Below, piece after piece: positions 7,590-15,798 of a stretch of DNA of 38,370 nucleotides. The position numbers and the translations under genes are program-made. This DNA is from Deltaproteobacteria bacterium (GTDB lineage: Bacteria > Myxococcota > SpSt-1050). Below the pieces are notes generated by a model. That model did no database searches. It was not told where the DNA came from and saw only the letters and a list, made by a program, of their open reading frames with translations. Each line of letters opens with the position of its first letter. Positions within the stretch are counted from its first letter, which is position 1. The DNA is taken from contig JAOAFA010000081.1 in assembly GCA_026416535.1 (NCBI GenBank), positions 1-38,370 of the forward strand, written 5' to 3'.

Positions 7590-9152
7590 ATGAATATCCT
7601 ATATAAGTTACTCACTGTGATTTCAATTTTTGTCTTTTGCTGTTCTTCAAAACCTGAATCAAAAAAAACAAAAGGAGGCAAGATGAAAGAAGTATTTAAT
7701 CCTGTTGTTTCCGGTTCCTTTTATCCAGGGACTGCCCAAGAAATTAGGAGTATGCTTGATAAGTTTGATAAACAGGTGAAAAGGACAATTGAAAATAAAG
7801 GGGAGGTACTAGGTCTTATCTCTCCACATGCCGGGTATATATATTCTGGAAGGACAGCTGCATATGGGTTTAAGCTTGTCGAAGGTAAAAAATATGACCT
7901 GATTGTTGTAATGGCACCTTCCCATAGGATGAGAGGAAATAAGGCCGTTATTCTTGATTATGACGCATATAAAACGCCTCTTGGAGAACTTCTGATTGAT
8001 AGAGAGGTAGCTGGTAATTTATTAAAAGATAGCAAAAATTTTATATCGGAGGCTAATTATTTTAGGGTTGAGCATTCCCTTGAGGTTCAATTGCCTTTTA
8101 TTCAGTATTATTTAAAGGACCCAAAGATACTACCAATAATCGTTCCGGTCTATGATAAAAAGGCTCTAAGAGATATTGCAACCTCCATATTTAATTCTCT
8201 TAAGAACAAGAATGTCCTCTACATTGCCAGTTCCGACATGGCACATTATAAACCTTATGAAGAGAATAACGCAATAGATGAGTATTCGTTTTCTATTTTA
8301 AAGAAAAATGATCCTGACCTCCTGTTTGAAGAGGAGATGCAGGAGAAGACTCAATTCTGTGGTATTGCCCCCATAATAGTGTTGATGAACATAGCTAAGC
8401 TCCATTATGCTGATGGGCCTTATGTCGTCTTTCATGAAAACTCCGGAGATACGGCAGGTGATAAGAGCGCTGTTGTTGGCTATGGTTCTGTTGCATATTT
8501 CAAAGCAACAAAATCTAAAGCCAAAGAGTTAAGGGATGATGAGGCTGGGGGTATTAAGGTAGACCATGGAAAAAAAGACGAGAAGACAAAGTATTCTCTC
8601 ACAGATGAAGAGAAGAGGGAGCTTCTGAGACTCGCGAGAAATTCTATAACTTACTATTTAGAAAACAAAAAGGAGATGGAATATACACCCAAGTCGGAAA
8701 GATTAAAGGAAAAAGGGGCTGCATTTGTTACCCTCAAAAAGCACGGGACCTTGCGGGGATGTATTGGGCATATAATGGCTTTTGAACCATTATATAAATC
8801 TGTCCTCTCGAATGCTGTAAATGCCGCGGTAAGTGATCCTAGGTTCCATCCTCTATCAATCAATGAACTCAAAGATATTGAGATCGAGATCTCTGTTCTA
8901 ACACCTCTTGAACCTATAAGGAAGGAGGATATAGTGCTTGGAAGAGATGGACTCGTCCTTACAAAAGGGTTTAATAAGGGAGTCTTTCTGCCTCAGGTTC
9001 CGGAGGAGGCAGGTTGGAAAACAGTGGATGAATACCTTTCACATCTATGTCTTAAGGCAGGACTCGATAGGGATTGTTATAAAAAAGGAGATGTAAGGCT
9101 TGAGAAATTCGAAGCCATCGTTTTCCATGAAAGCGATTTTAAGGACAAGTAG
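7590..9152 (+). CDS. Memo-AMMECR1 fusion protein (AmmeMemoRadiSam proteins B and A)
   Basis: 520 residues from ATG 7590. The first ~30 residues look like a lipoprotein-type leader (basic start, hydrophobic core, 'VFCCSS'), although the lipobox is poor. A second ATG at 7683 has AGGAGG at 7673-7678, 4 bases upstream, and would give a cytoplasmic form of 489 residues. The Memo domain (about 35-310) shows 'ISPHAGYIYSG', 'VMAPSHR', 'VEHSLEVQLPFI', 'ASSDMAHY' and 'CGIAPI', the His-rich fold related to class III extradiol dioxygenases. The AMMECR1 domain (about 335-515) carries the hallmark LRGCIG at 388-393. Both usually act with a radical SAM protein, which is not adjacent here. The biochemical role of this trio is not firmly established. 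The start codon is uncertain. Confidence 0.85.
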   Translation: MNILYKLLTVISIFVFCCSSKPESKKTKGGKMKEVFNPVVSGSFYPGTAQEIRSMLDKFDKQVKRTIENKGEVLGLISPHAGYIYSGRTAAYGFKLVEGKKYDLIVVMAPSHRMRGNKAVILDYDAYKTPLGELLIDREVAGNLLKDSKNFISEANYFRVEHSLEVQLPFIQYYLKDPKILPIIVPVYDKKALRDIATSIFNSLKNKNVLYIASSDMAHYKPYEENNAIDEYSFSILKKNDPDLLFEEEMQEKTQFCGIAPIIVLMNIAKLHYADGPYVVFHENSGDTAGDKSAVVGYGSVAYFKATKSKAKELRDDEAGGIKVDHGKKDEKTKYSLTDEEKRELLRLARNSITYYLENKKEMEYTPKSERLKEKGAAFVTLKKHGTLRGCIGHIMAFEPLYKSVLSNAVNAAVSDPRFHPLSINELKDIEIEISVLTPLEPIRKEDIVLGRDGLVLTKGFNKGVFLPQVPEEAGWKTVDEYLSHLCLKAGLDRDCYKKGDVRLEKFEAIVFHESDFKDK

Positions 9153-9163
9153 GAGGAGTTTTG

Positions 9164-12100
9164 ATGTATAGGATGTTCTTACCTTTTTTTGCGATTGTAT
9201 GGATATTGTTCTCCTGCCAATGTGAAGAATCAAGATTAGAGGAGATAGCCCCTAACTTTGAATGTGTTAATTGCCCAAGTGATAAGATAATTGATTTTGG
9301 AGTCGTAAGAGTTAATACCACAAAAGAGGTAGATCTTCAGATTCAAAATACAGGAAAAAATATCTTAGAGTTTAAATCAGTGAATGTCGTATTTGAGTCA
9401 GGTGTAAATTCTGAGGCTTTTAGTATAGTCCAATTTACTGCCTCTATAGCACCTTCACAAAAAGGAGTTATAAAACTTGCGTATTTTCCTCGGAGGTCAG
9501 GTGTTGATGGAGGTAAGTTGATATTGGAGTGGTATCATAACAAGGCAGCAGGTAAGGTAAAAACAGAGACATATACTCTTAGAGGAAGAGGGGCCGAGGT
9601 AGGATTGGATATCTGTACAGGGGATGAAAATGGTAGTATATTAAAATGTACTTCAGATTGCGAAAATAACCAGAAAGATGCCTGCCTGTCGCTTGATTTT
9701 GGTTCTATTGATCCAAAGACATCAGATATCTCAAAAAGGAGTGTCATCATCAAAAATATTGGTGAGATACCTATGATGCAGAAGGGAATAACAGTAAAGC
9801 AATGTCCTCCTAATAATAATCAGTGTGTGGAGAGTCAGATGATAAGTGCCTATGAATTTACCCTTGAGCCGACCAATACCAAAGACATAACGATAGGGTC
9901 AAAGCAAAGTAATATTACAAGTGTTGTATACAAGCCTATGGACGGGGGCAAAGACATTGGACAAATAGTCGTAATAACAGATGATGAGCTCCTTGATGAG
10001 GTTATAATATCGATTACTGCCGTAGGAATGGCTCCAAAGTTATGTTACGAGGCCCCTTTTTATAATTTTGGCGTGGTGCCTGTTAATACTCGGAGTGACA
10101 AGATTTTCAACATAAAGAGTTGTGGCACAAAGCCTGTTAAGATAAAAAGTATATCGGTAAAGAATAATCCAGATAATGAATTTGGTTATGATGGAACCAC
10201 ATCTCAGATTGGTGAGGAGATGGTACCGAATGAGGAGGTCGGATTGAAACTATATTACATCCCCAAGAATGAGGGGCTTGATACAGGTTCGATTATTATA
10301 GAATCAGATGATCCATCATTGAAGGAAGGAAAGGCTGAGATAAATCTTATGGGAACAGGACAAAACCTACCATCCTGTATCTTAAAATTAGATCCTGTAT
10401 CGTTGGATTATGGTCATATGGCCGCGGGTCAGAAACAGCTTAAAGACTTTTATATATACAATCTAGGGGACGGTGCGTGCGAGGTAACAAAGTTTGAAGG
10501 ACCAAGCAATAGAGATAACTTTAGGATTATTTCCATGTTTATCCAGGGCTCGTCATCTGGGGTAATATCAAGTATACCGTTCTCGATGATGCCTGGCGAC
10601 AGAGTAAAGGTTCAGATGGAATATACGGCTCAGGCAGAAAAGACCTGCATAAGTGACAAGATGTTGATCTATTCAAACTCGATAGATTCCCCATATGAAA
10701 CGCTTTATCTGACAGGGTGTGGGGGTGAGGAGCCTGTTTGTAAATTCTTTGTGCTCCCAGAGAATAATAAGCTCAATTGGGGGAACGTCCCAGTCGGTAA
10801 GACATATACACGCTCTGTGGTTCTTGAAAACATAGGCACATCAGATTGCTATATCAATACAGGGGCATTTGGTCCAAATGTTGGTAAGTGGTTTAAGTTG
10901 GTGAGGGTCCCAACTTATCCACTAAGGGTTCCCGTAGGGACAAGTGCGCGGTTCGATATTTGGTGTACCCCTGATAGAAGTGGACATGCTCCTGACAAAG
11001 ATGGGAATCCTGATTCATCAGGTACCAAGAATTTTATAAGTATAACAACCACCGATCCTAATAATTCATCGCTCACTTTCCCAATGTTATGTAATGGTGT
11101 CTCTTCTTACCTAATGGTAACTCCGGAGCCAGCTGTATTCCCCAATGCTACAAGTAATTGTTCTGGGCCGGATGTGACTATCAGTATGTATAACGTAGGT
11201 AGTGCCCCTCTAACAGTTAGTAACATAGTATCAAATTCATCTGAGTTTTTAATATCTGCAAAACCCAATCTCCCCTTAATTATTCAGCCGGGTTCCAAAT
11301 CCTCTATCAAGATGAAGTTTTCTCCCCAATTCATCGGTAGTAGAGAATCAACGTTGATGATCTCCAGTGATGCCTCAAACCTATTGGGTGGAAAGTATGA
11401 GCTCTTACTAATCGGGAAAGGTCTTACCGACAGCAAGGTTGAGGAGAGATTCGTTGCTTCGACCAAACCTAAGATCGATATATTGTGGTGTATCGACAAC
11501 TCTGGTTCTATGGCTGACGATCAGGCATCTCTTGCTGGAAACTTTCCGATATTTATTAATTATGCTGTAAGCTTAAATGCAGATTATCAAATAGGTGTTA
11601 TCTCCTCTGAGATAAATGAAGCTGCTAAGACAGATTCTGGTGATTACAATTATCCGGGTGTTTTGTTTAATAAAAAAGGGACCCCTAAGATAATAGCGAA
11701 TAACCCTCCTCAGAATCCGACACCAAACTACCAACCTGTTCTTAAAACTAGCATGGAGATAATAGAGGCATTTAGAAAGAATGCCTTGATAGGCGAGTGT
11801 TGCTCGGATGAGGCGGAGGCATGTTTTGAGGCAACTAAAAAGGCACTTACATCACCAATTATCGATGACCCTAATAAAAATAAGGGATTTTTACGGGATC
11901 AGGCCAAGCTCTATTTGATAATGGTGGCAGATGAAGATGATCAGTCTCCTGGGACAGTGGATTATTATGTAGATTATCTCAAACAGATTAAAAAGGATGC
12001 AACAGGTAAACTATTGTCCCTCTCAATTGTAGCTGGTTTAGATAAGGACGGTGATATAAATAATCTGCCTACGCCAATGAAGTGTCCAGGCTCTTCTTCT

Positions 12101-12418
12101 GAATCAGCCGGGATAAGATATCTGGATATGTATAAGAAAATTGGGAAGGGTATTGCGGCAAGTATATGTAATAGGAATTGGGGGCCACTGATGAGCAAAC
12201 TCGGTCTTGATGTCTTTGATACTCAAAATGAGTTCTTCTTGCACTCGAGACCGGCTGAAAACTCAGTTGAGGTATATGTCGCAGGTAAAAAATTGGACAA
12301 AGATACACCGAGTGGATTTACATACGATTCAGTAAATAATTCTGTGATTCTTGGTCCTGATGTAAACATTTCTGAAGGTGATGAGGTAAAGGTTACTTAT
12401 AATCTTGCTTGTTACTAG
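9164..12418 (+). CDS. choice-of-anchor-D / VWA surface lipoprotein
   Basis: 1084 residues from ATG 9164 (AGGAGG at 9151-9156; a TTG one codon earlier is less likely). The signal peptide ends at lipobox 'LFSC' with Cys18. Residues about 45-750 consist of about six ASH/HYDIN-like beta-sandwich repeats, each opening with a 'DFG-x-V-x-x-x' motif: 'IIDFGVVRVNTT', 'LDFGSIDPK', 'YNFGVVPVNT', 'LDYGHMAAG', 'LNWGNVPVG' and 'VFPNATSNC'. A von Willebrand A domain follows with the MIDAS motif 'DNSGSM' (Asp778, Ser780, Ser782). The C-terminal module 'NSVEVYVAGKKL...' ends in Cys-Tyr. This architecture is characteristic of surface adhesion lipoproteins in Myxococcota-like genomes. The metal-binding VWA head suggests ligand binding. 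The gene follows the Memo fusion by 11 bases and is probably in the same operon. Confidence 0.9.
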   Translation: MYRMFLPFFAIVWILFSCQCEESRLEEIAPNFECVNCPSDKIIDFGVVRVNTTKEVDLQIQNTGKNILEFKSVNVVFESGVNSEAFSIVQFTASIAPSQKGVIKLAYFPRRSGVDGGKLILEWYHNKAAGKVKTETYTLRGRGAEVGLDICTGDENGSILKCTSDCENNQKDACLSLDFGSIDPKTSDISKRSVIIKNIGEIPMMQKGITVKQCPPNNNQCVESQMISAYEFTLEPTNTKDITIGSKQSNITSVVYKPMDGGKDIGQIVVITDDELLDEVIISITAVGMAPKLCYEAPFYNFGVVPVNTRSDKIFNIKSCGTKPVKIKSISVKNNPDNEFGYDGTTSQIGEEMVPNEEVGLKLYYIPKNEGLDTGSIIIESDDPSLKEGKAEINLMGTGQNLPSCILKLDPVSLDYGHMAAGQKQLKDFYIYNLGDGACEVTKFEGPSNRDNFRIISMFIQGSSSGVISSIPFSMMPGDRVKVQMEYTAQAEKTCISDKMLIYSNSIDSPYETLYLTGCGGEEPVCKFFVLPENNKLNWGNVPVGKTYTRSVVLENIGTSDCYINTGAFGPNVGKWFKLVRVPTYPLRVPVGTSARFDIWCTPDRSGHAPDKDGNPDSSGTKNFISITTTDPNNSSLTFPMLCNGVSSYLMVTPEPAVFPNATSNCSGPDVTISMYNVGSAPLTVSNIVSNSSEFLISAKPNLPLIIQPGSKSSIKMKFSPQFIGSRESTLMISSDASNLLGGKYELLLIGKGLTDSKVEERFVASTKPKIDILWCIDNSGSMADDQASLAGNFPIFINYAVSLNADYQIGVISSEINEAAKTDSGDYNYPGVLFNKKGTPKIIANNPPQNPTPNYQPVLKTSMEIIEAFRKNALIGECCSDEAEACFEATKKALTSPIIDDPNKNKGFLRDQAKLYLIMVADEDDQSPGTVDYYVDYLKQIKKDATGKLLSLSIVAGLDKDGDINNLPTPMKCPGSSSESAGIRYLDMYKKIGKGIAASICNRNWGPLMSKLGLDVFDTQNEFFLHSRPAENSVEVYVAGKKLDKDTPSGFTYDSVNNSVILGPDVNISEGDEVKVTYNLACY

Positions 12419-12745
12419 CTTTTGTGTATGGGACTGTAACAGGTTACATATTAGTTTGATACTGTTGGATTAACTCTAACAAGTGTGATTCATGACCAGT
12501 GCGAAGAATTTATGCGAGATGTCAAAAGACAAATATTTCTATGATGGTAAATCTGTGGAGTAGTGTGTGAGAGGTTTTTTGTTAGGAACCTTTGGTTGTG
12601 AACTCAAATAGCAAGAATAAGATAATGGGCGATTTGTGTATAGATAGAAATTTAAGGTAAAAGGATCATGCATGTCTTGAATTTTTTAAATTTGATTTTT
12701 ACTCTTTAAGTGATAATAAATAATTCTCTTAATGTAGAGGATTTA
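12419..12745 (+). other. gap with a probable Cys-rich remnant
   Basis: No gene starts here. Around 12480-12570, allowing two frameshifts, the plus strand gives 'NSNKCDS', 'DQCEEFM', 'RCQKDKYFYDGKSVE' and 'CVRG'. The Cys spacing resembles the EGF-like Cys-rich modules of secreted deltaproteobacterial proteins, such as the protease at 17901. This is weak because the piece is short. The remaining sequence up to 12734 is AT-rich and featureless; TAGAGG at 12735-12740 is the ribosome binding site of the next gene. Confidence 0.25.
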
Positions 12746-13792
12746 ATGATAGAAAAGTCCGTTTATGTAAAAGACCTTAAAGAGAAGCAAAAGATCATAT
12801 CTCCTTTTTTGGTTAAATCAAAGGCGGCACCTTTGAATAAAAAGGGGGATCCTTATTTAAACATACTTCTATCGGATAAGACAGGTGATATTGAGGCAAG
12901 AGTCTGGGAGAATGTACAAGAGATATCCGAAAGATTTGAATCCGGAGATATCGTGCTTGTTGATGGTATCGCACAAAATTATCAAGGTAGGTTACAGTTG
13001 AGAATTAGTGATGTTAATAGGGTTTCGAGGGAAGATATAAATATAGAGGACTACCTGCCGACAAGTCCCATCCCCATAAACAGGCTGTGGGATGAGACAA
13101 AGCAGCTATTAAATTCTATTACGAACTTTGATTTGAAGAGACTTATTTCTAAAGTGTTTGAGGACAAGAATTTGGTCGAGATGATAAAAAAGGCACCAGC
13201 GGCAAAAGAGATTCATCACAACTTTGTAGGAGGGCTTTTATATCACACACTCTCTATGATGAAGATAGCAAATTTTATTGCTTCTCATTATCCTGAGTTG
13301 AACCGGGATATGCTGATTGTTGGGGTATTCTTCCATGATATAGGGAAAATAAGAGAGCTTTCAGTTGACAATTTTTTTGATTATACTGATGAGGGTAAGC
13401 TTTTGGGGCACATCGTTATTGGTGATAGAATATTAACGGACTTGATACAAAGAGTTGAAGGGTTTCCTGTTGAACTTGCATTTGAACTAAGACACATACT
13501 CTTGTCTCATCATGGTGACTTGTCAAAAGGTTCACCAAAATTGCCTATGACAATGGAGGCACTGATAGTCTCTTTTATTGATGATATGGATGCAAGAATG
13601 GAGAGTTGGCGGAAGATATTTGAGAAGGAGGATGGAAAGAGGTGGACCGCGTATCAAAAGATGTATGAGCGTTCACTATTTAGAAGCTCAAACAAGGATG
13701 CTGTTGATGATTTAACAAACTCGACTGATCAGGGCTTTAAGCCCTTTGCCCAGATGAATCTGATAGAGTTGTTAAATAAGGGTGAAAAATAA
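12746..13792 (+). CDS. YhaM-like 3'-5' exoribonuclease (OB-fold plus HD domain)
   Basis: 348 residues from ATG 12746, chosen because TAGAGG (12735-12740) lies 5 bases upstream; an in-frame GTG at 12710 lacks a site. The N-terminal OB-fold (about 5-110) has 'NILLSDKTGDIEARVWEN' and 'DGIAQNYQGRLQLRI'. The HD domain (about 140-300) has 'IHHNFVGGLLYHT' and His197-Asp198 in 'FFHDIGK', with a later 'LLSHHGD'. This is the layout of YhaM/CBF1, which trims RNA 3' ends with a divalent metal. Length and motif order agree with the family. The stop overlaps the next start (TAATG), which ties an RNA nuclease to a signalling operon. This coupling is unusual, and the enzyme may act on another phosphodiester here. 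Confidence 0.82.
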   Translation: MIEKSVYVKDLKEKQKIISPFLVKSKAAPLNKKGDPYLNILLSDKTGDIEARVWENVQEISERFESGDIVLVDGIAQNYQGRLQLRISDVNRVSREDINIEDYLPTSPIPINRLWDETKQLLNSITNFDLKRLISKVFEDKNLVEMIKKAPAAKEIHHNFVGGLLYHTLSMMKIANFIASHYPELNRDMLIVGVFFHDIGKIRELSVDNFFDYTDEGKLLGHIVIGDRILTDLIQRVEGFPVELAFELRHILLSHHGDLSKGSPKLPMTMEALIVSFIDDMDARMESWRKIFEKEDGKRWTAYQKMYERSLFRSSNKDAVDDLTNSTDQGFKPFAQMNLIELLNKGEK

Positions 13793-15798
13793 TGCAAGAT
13801 GGTGAAATTAGAAATACCCTATTGCAATTAGGCTTGATCAATCAATATCAGCTTGAGTATGCAGATGAGTGGGTTAAGAGATCACACGATAGTTTTCTTA
13901 ATGCTGTGCTCGAACTAAGATTGATAAATGAGGTTTCACTACTGAAATATCTCGCTACACTTGAAAAAACTAAGTATGTCTCTACCGAAAAGCTTTCTAA
14001 ACTCAAATTCTCTCAAAGGGTGTTGAGCTATATATCATCTGAAAGGGCTCAGAGGCTGAATGCGATGCCGATATATCTTGATCCGGGGTCTGGTGCCGTA
14101 GTCTTTGTAATGTCCTATCCTTTTACTGAGAACAGGATAGAGGAGATTAAAGATATTATGCAGGGCATGAATGTAAATATCTACGTAGCCCTTCCTTCCG
14201 CGATAGATGCCTTGATAAAAAAGGGTTTTTTCAATGATGCATCGGCTTTTGATAATATTCAAGATAGTGTATACGAGGATATTGAGCGTATCGTTCGATC
14301 AATGTTTTCAGAGAGATCAGAGGGCACTGGTTCGGATGTAGATACAGATAATAGATTATCTAATACTTCTGAGAGTCCTGATATGGAGCTTTCACCTCTC
14401 ATCGCTGAACTTCCAGATATAATGCTTAAAGAGGATACTAAGGACATCGTGGTTGATAAATCTGTCAGTAAGGTGACTGGTATATGGGCACTTGCAGATG
14501 AAAAGCTCTTAGAACTCATAAATACATTTGCTAATATTTTGGATGCTATGAAGGGAGGACAGAAAGGACATTCGTCCGTAGTTGCAAAGAAATCAATCTC
14601 GTTAGCAGAGAGGCTGGGTGCAAGCCGGGAGGAGATGTATTATATAGAACTTGCGGCATATCTACACGAGATCGGGAAGAGATCAGATATACATATAACA
14701 CTCCTAGCAATCCATGCGGACGACAAGTATTTGGAAGCAGCCAGATCTTCTTACAATCTGCCAATTACACTTTTTTCAAAGGTGAATCTCCCCCAAGAGA
14801 CAGTAAATATATTAAGGCATTTGTATGAATTCTATGATGGTTCTGGAATACCGGATGGACTCTCTCAGGACAAGATCCCACGCGGCTCCAGAATAATCTC
14901 TATCATTGATGCATTTGAAGATCTCATCCATAATCCAGATAACTATGCAGGTAAGACTTTTGACGTAAGTACTGCAATAAATATGTTGAGGATGAACACC
15001 GATATCCTTTTCGATCCCAAGTATGTCTCTATCTTTGCTCAGATACTCACAAACGAGGAAATGAAGAAAAAGATACTTGCGGCGAGTCCCTGGGTGTTGG
15101 TGGCTGACCCTGATGCCGAGAATGCCTCCATGCTCGATTTTAAACTCACCCAACAGGGATTCAACGTAGTTGTTGTGAAGGATACTGAAAAGGGTAAGGA
15201 GGCAATTAAAAATCATACTTTTGACCTTATCATTACAGAAGTTGATATTACTCCAAATGACGGGTTTGATTTTATTTACTCCATTAGGAAGGATAGTAGG
15301 TATATAAATGTCCCCATAATTATTTTATCCAAGGTGAGTGACCCCTCATCAGTAGAGAGGGGCTTGAACCTGGGAGTGATAGATTACATCACCAAGCCTT
15401 ATTCACCAGATGTATTTGTCCTAAAAGTAAAGAAGACCATAGAGAATTTTAACCAACAGCGCACATATGAAGAAAAGAAACAGCGCGGTGTGAGTGGCTC
15501 ACTCTCTGAGATCTCAATCCCAGATATCCTACAAATTTTATCTAATGCCCGTAGAACTGGTCTACTCTCAATTACAAGTAGCAAAGGCACCGGGGAGATA
15601 TATCTTGATTCTGGTAGAATTGTTGACGCAATATTTGGCGGACTTAGAGGGGAAGAGGCGTTCTATCAGATTGTCGGTTGGGAAGATGGGACATTTAGTC
15701 TTGACCCAGATGTGTTAATGCTAGGATCTACGATAAATAGGAGTACGGATGGACTTATCATGGAGGGGTTGAGAAGGCTAGATGAATCAAAGAAGTAG
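13792..15798 (+). CDS. GspE-N / HD-GYP-like / receiver / DUF4388 signalling protein
   Basis: 668 residues with four modules. Residues 1-150 resemble the N-terminal domain of type II secretion/pilus ATPases (MshEN-like: 'LLQLGLINQYQLEYADEW', 'LRLINEVSLLKYLATLE'). An acidic linker follows to about 225. An HD-GYP-like domain covers about 230-420. Its HD pair is changed to His292-Glu293 ('YLHEIGK') and the GYP loop reads 'DGSGIPDGL' (349-357), so cyclic-di-GMP hydrolysis is doubtful. A receiver domain (about 434-555) keeps Lys535 but has Glu483 where the phosphoacceptor Asp should be. DUF4388 closes the protein (about 566-655). The stop lies 17 bases inside the next gene. Likely a sensor/adaptor that binds rather than processes signals. 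No kinase is nearby. Confidence 0.85.
   Translation: MQDGEIRNTLLQLGLINQYQLEYADEWVKRSHDSFLNAVLELRLINEVSLLKYLATLEKTKYVSTEKLSKLKFSQRVLSYISSERAQRLNAMPIYLDPGSGAVVFVMSYPFTENRIEEIKDIMQGMNVNIYVALPSAIDALIKKGFFNDASAFDNIQDSVYEDIERIVRSMFSERSEGTGSDVDTDNRLSNTSESPDMELSPLIAELPDIMLKEDTKDIVVDKSVSKVTGIWALADEKLLELINTFANILDAMKGGQKGHSSVVAKKSISLAERLGASREEMYYIELAAYLHEIGKRSDIHITLLAIHADDKYLEAARSSYNLPITLFSKVNLPQETVNILRHLYEFYDGSGIPDGLSQDKIPRGSRIISIIDAFEDLIHNPDNYAGKTFDVSTAINMLRMNTDILFDPKYVSIFAQILTNEEMKKKILAASPWVLVADPDAENASMLDFKLTQQGFNVVVVKDTEKGKEAIKNHTFDLIITEVDITPNDGFDFIYSIRKDSRYINVPIIILSKVSDPSSVERGLNLGVIDYITKPYSPDVFVLKVKKTIENFNQQRTYEEKKQRGVSGSLSEISIPDILQILSNARRTGLLSITSSKGTGEIYLDSGRIVDAIFGGLRGEEAFYQIVGWEDGTFSLDPDVLMLGSTINRSTDGLIMEGLRRLDESKK

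Noticed and set aside
14812-15216. 134-codon minus-strand open frame
   Set aside because: It is antisense to the HD-GYP/receiver gene, whose frame has clear domains; composition is that of a shadow.
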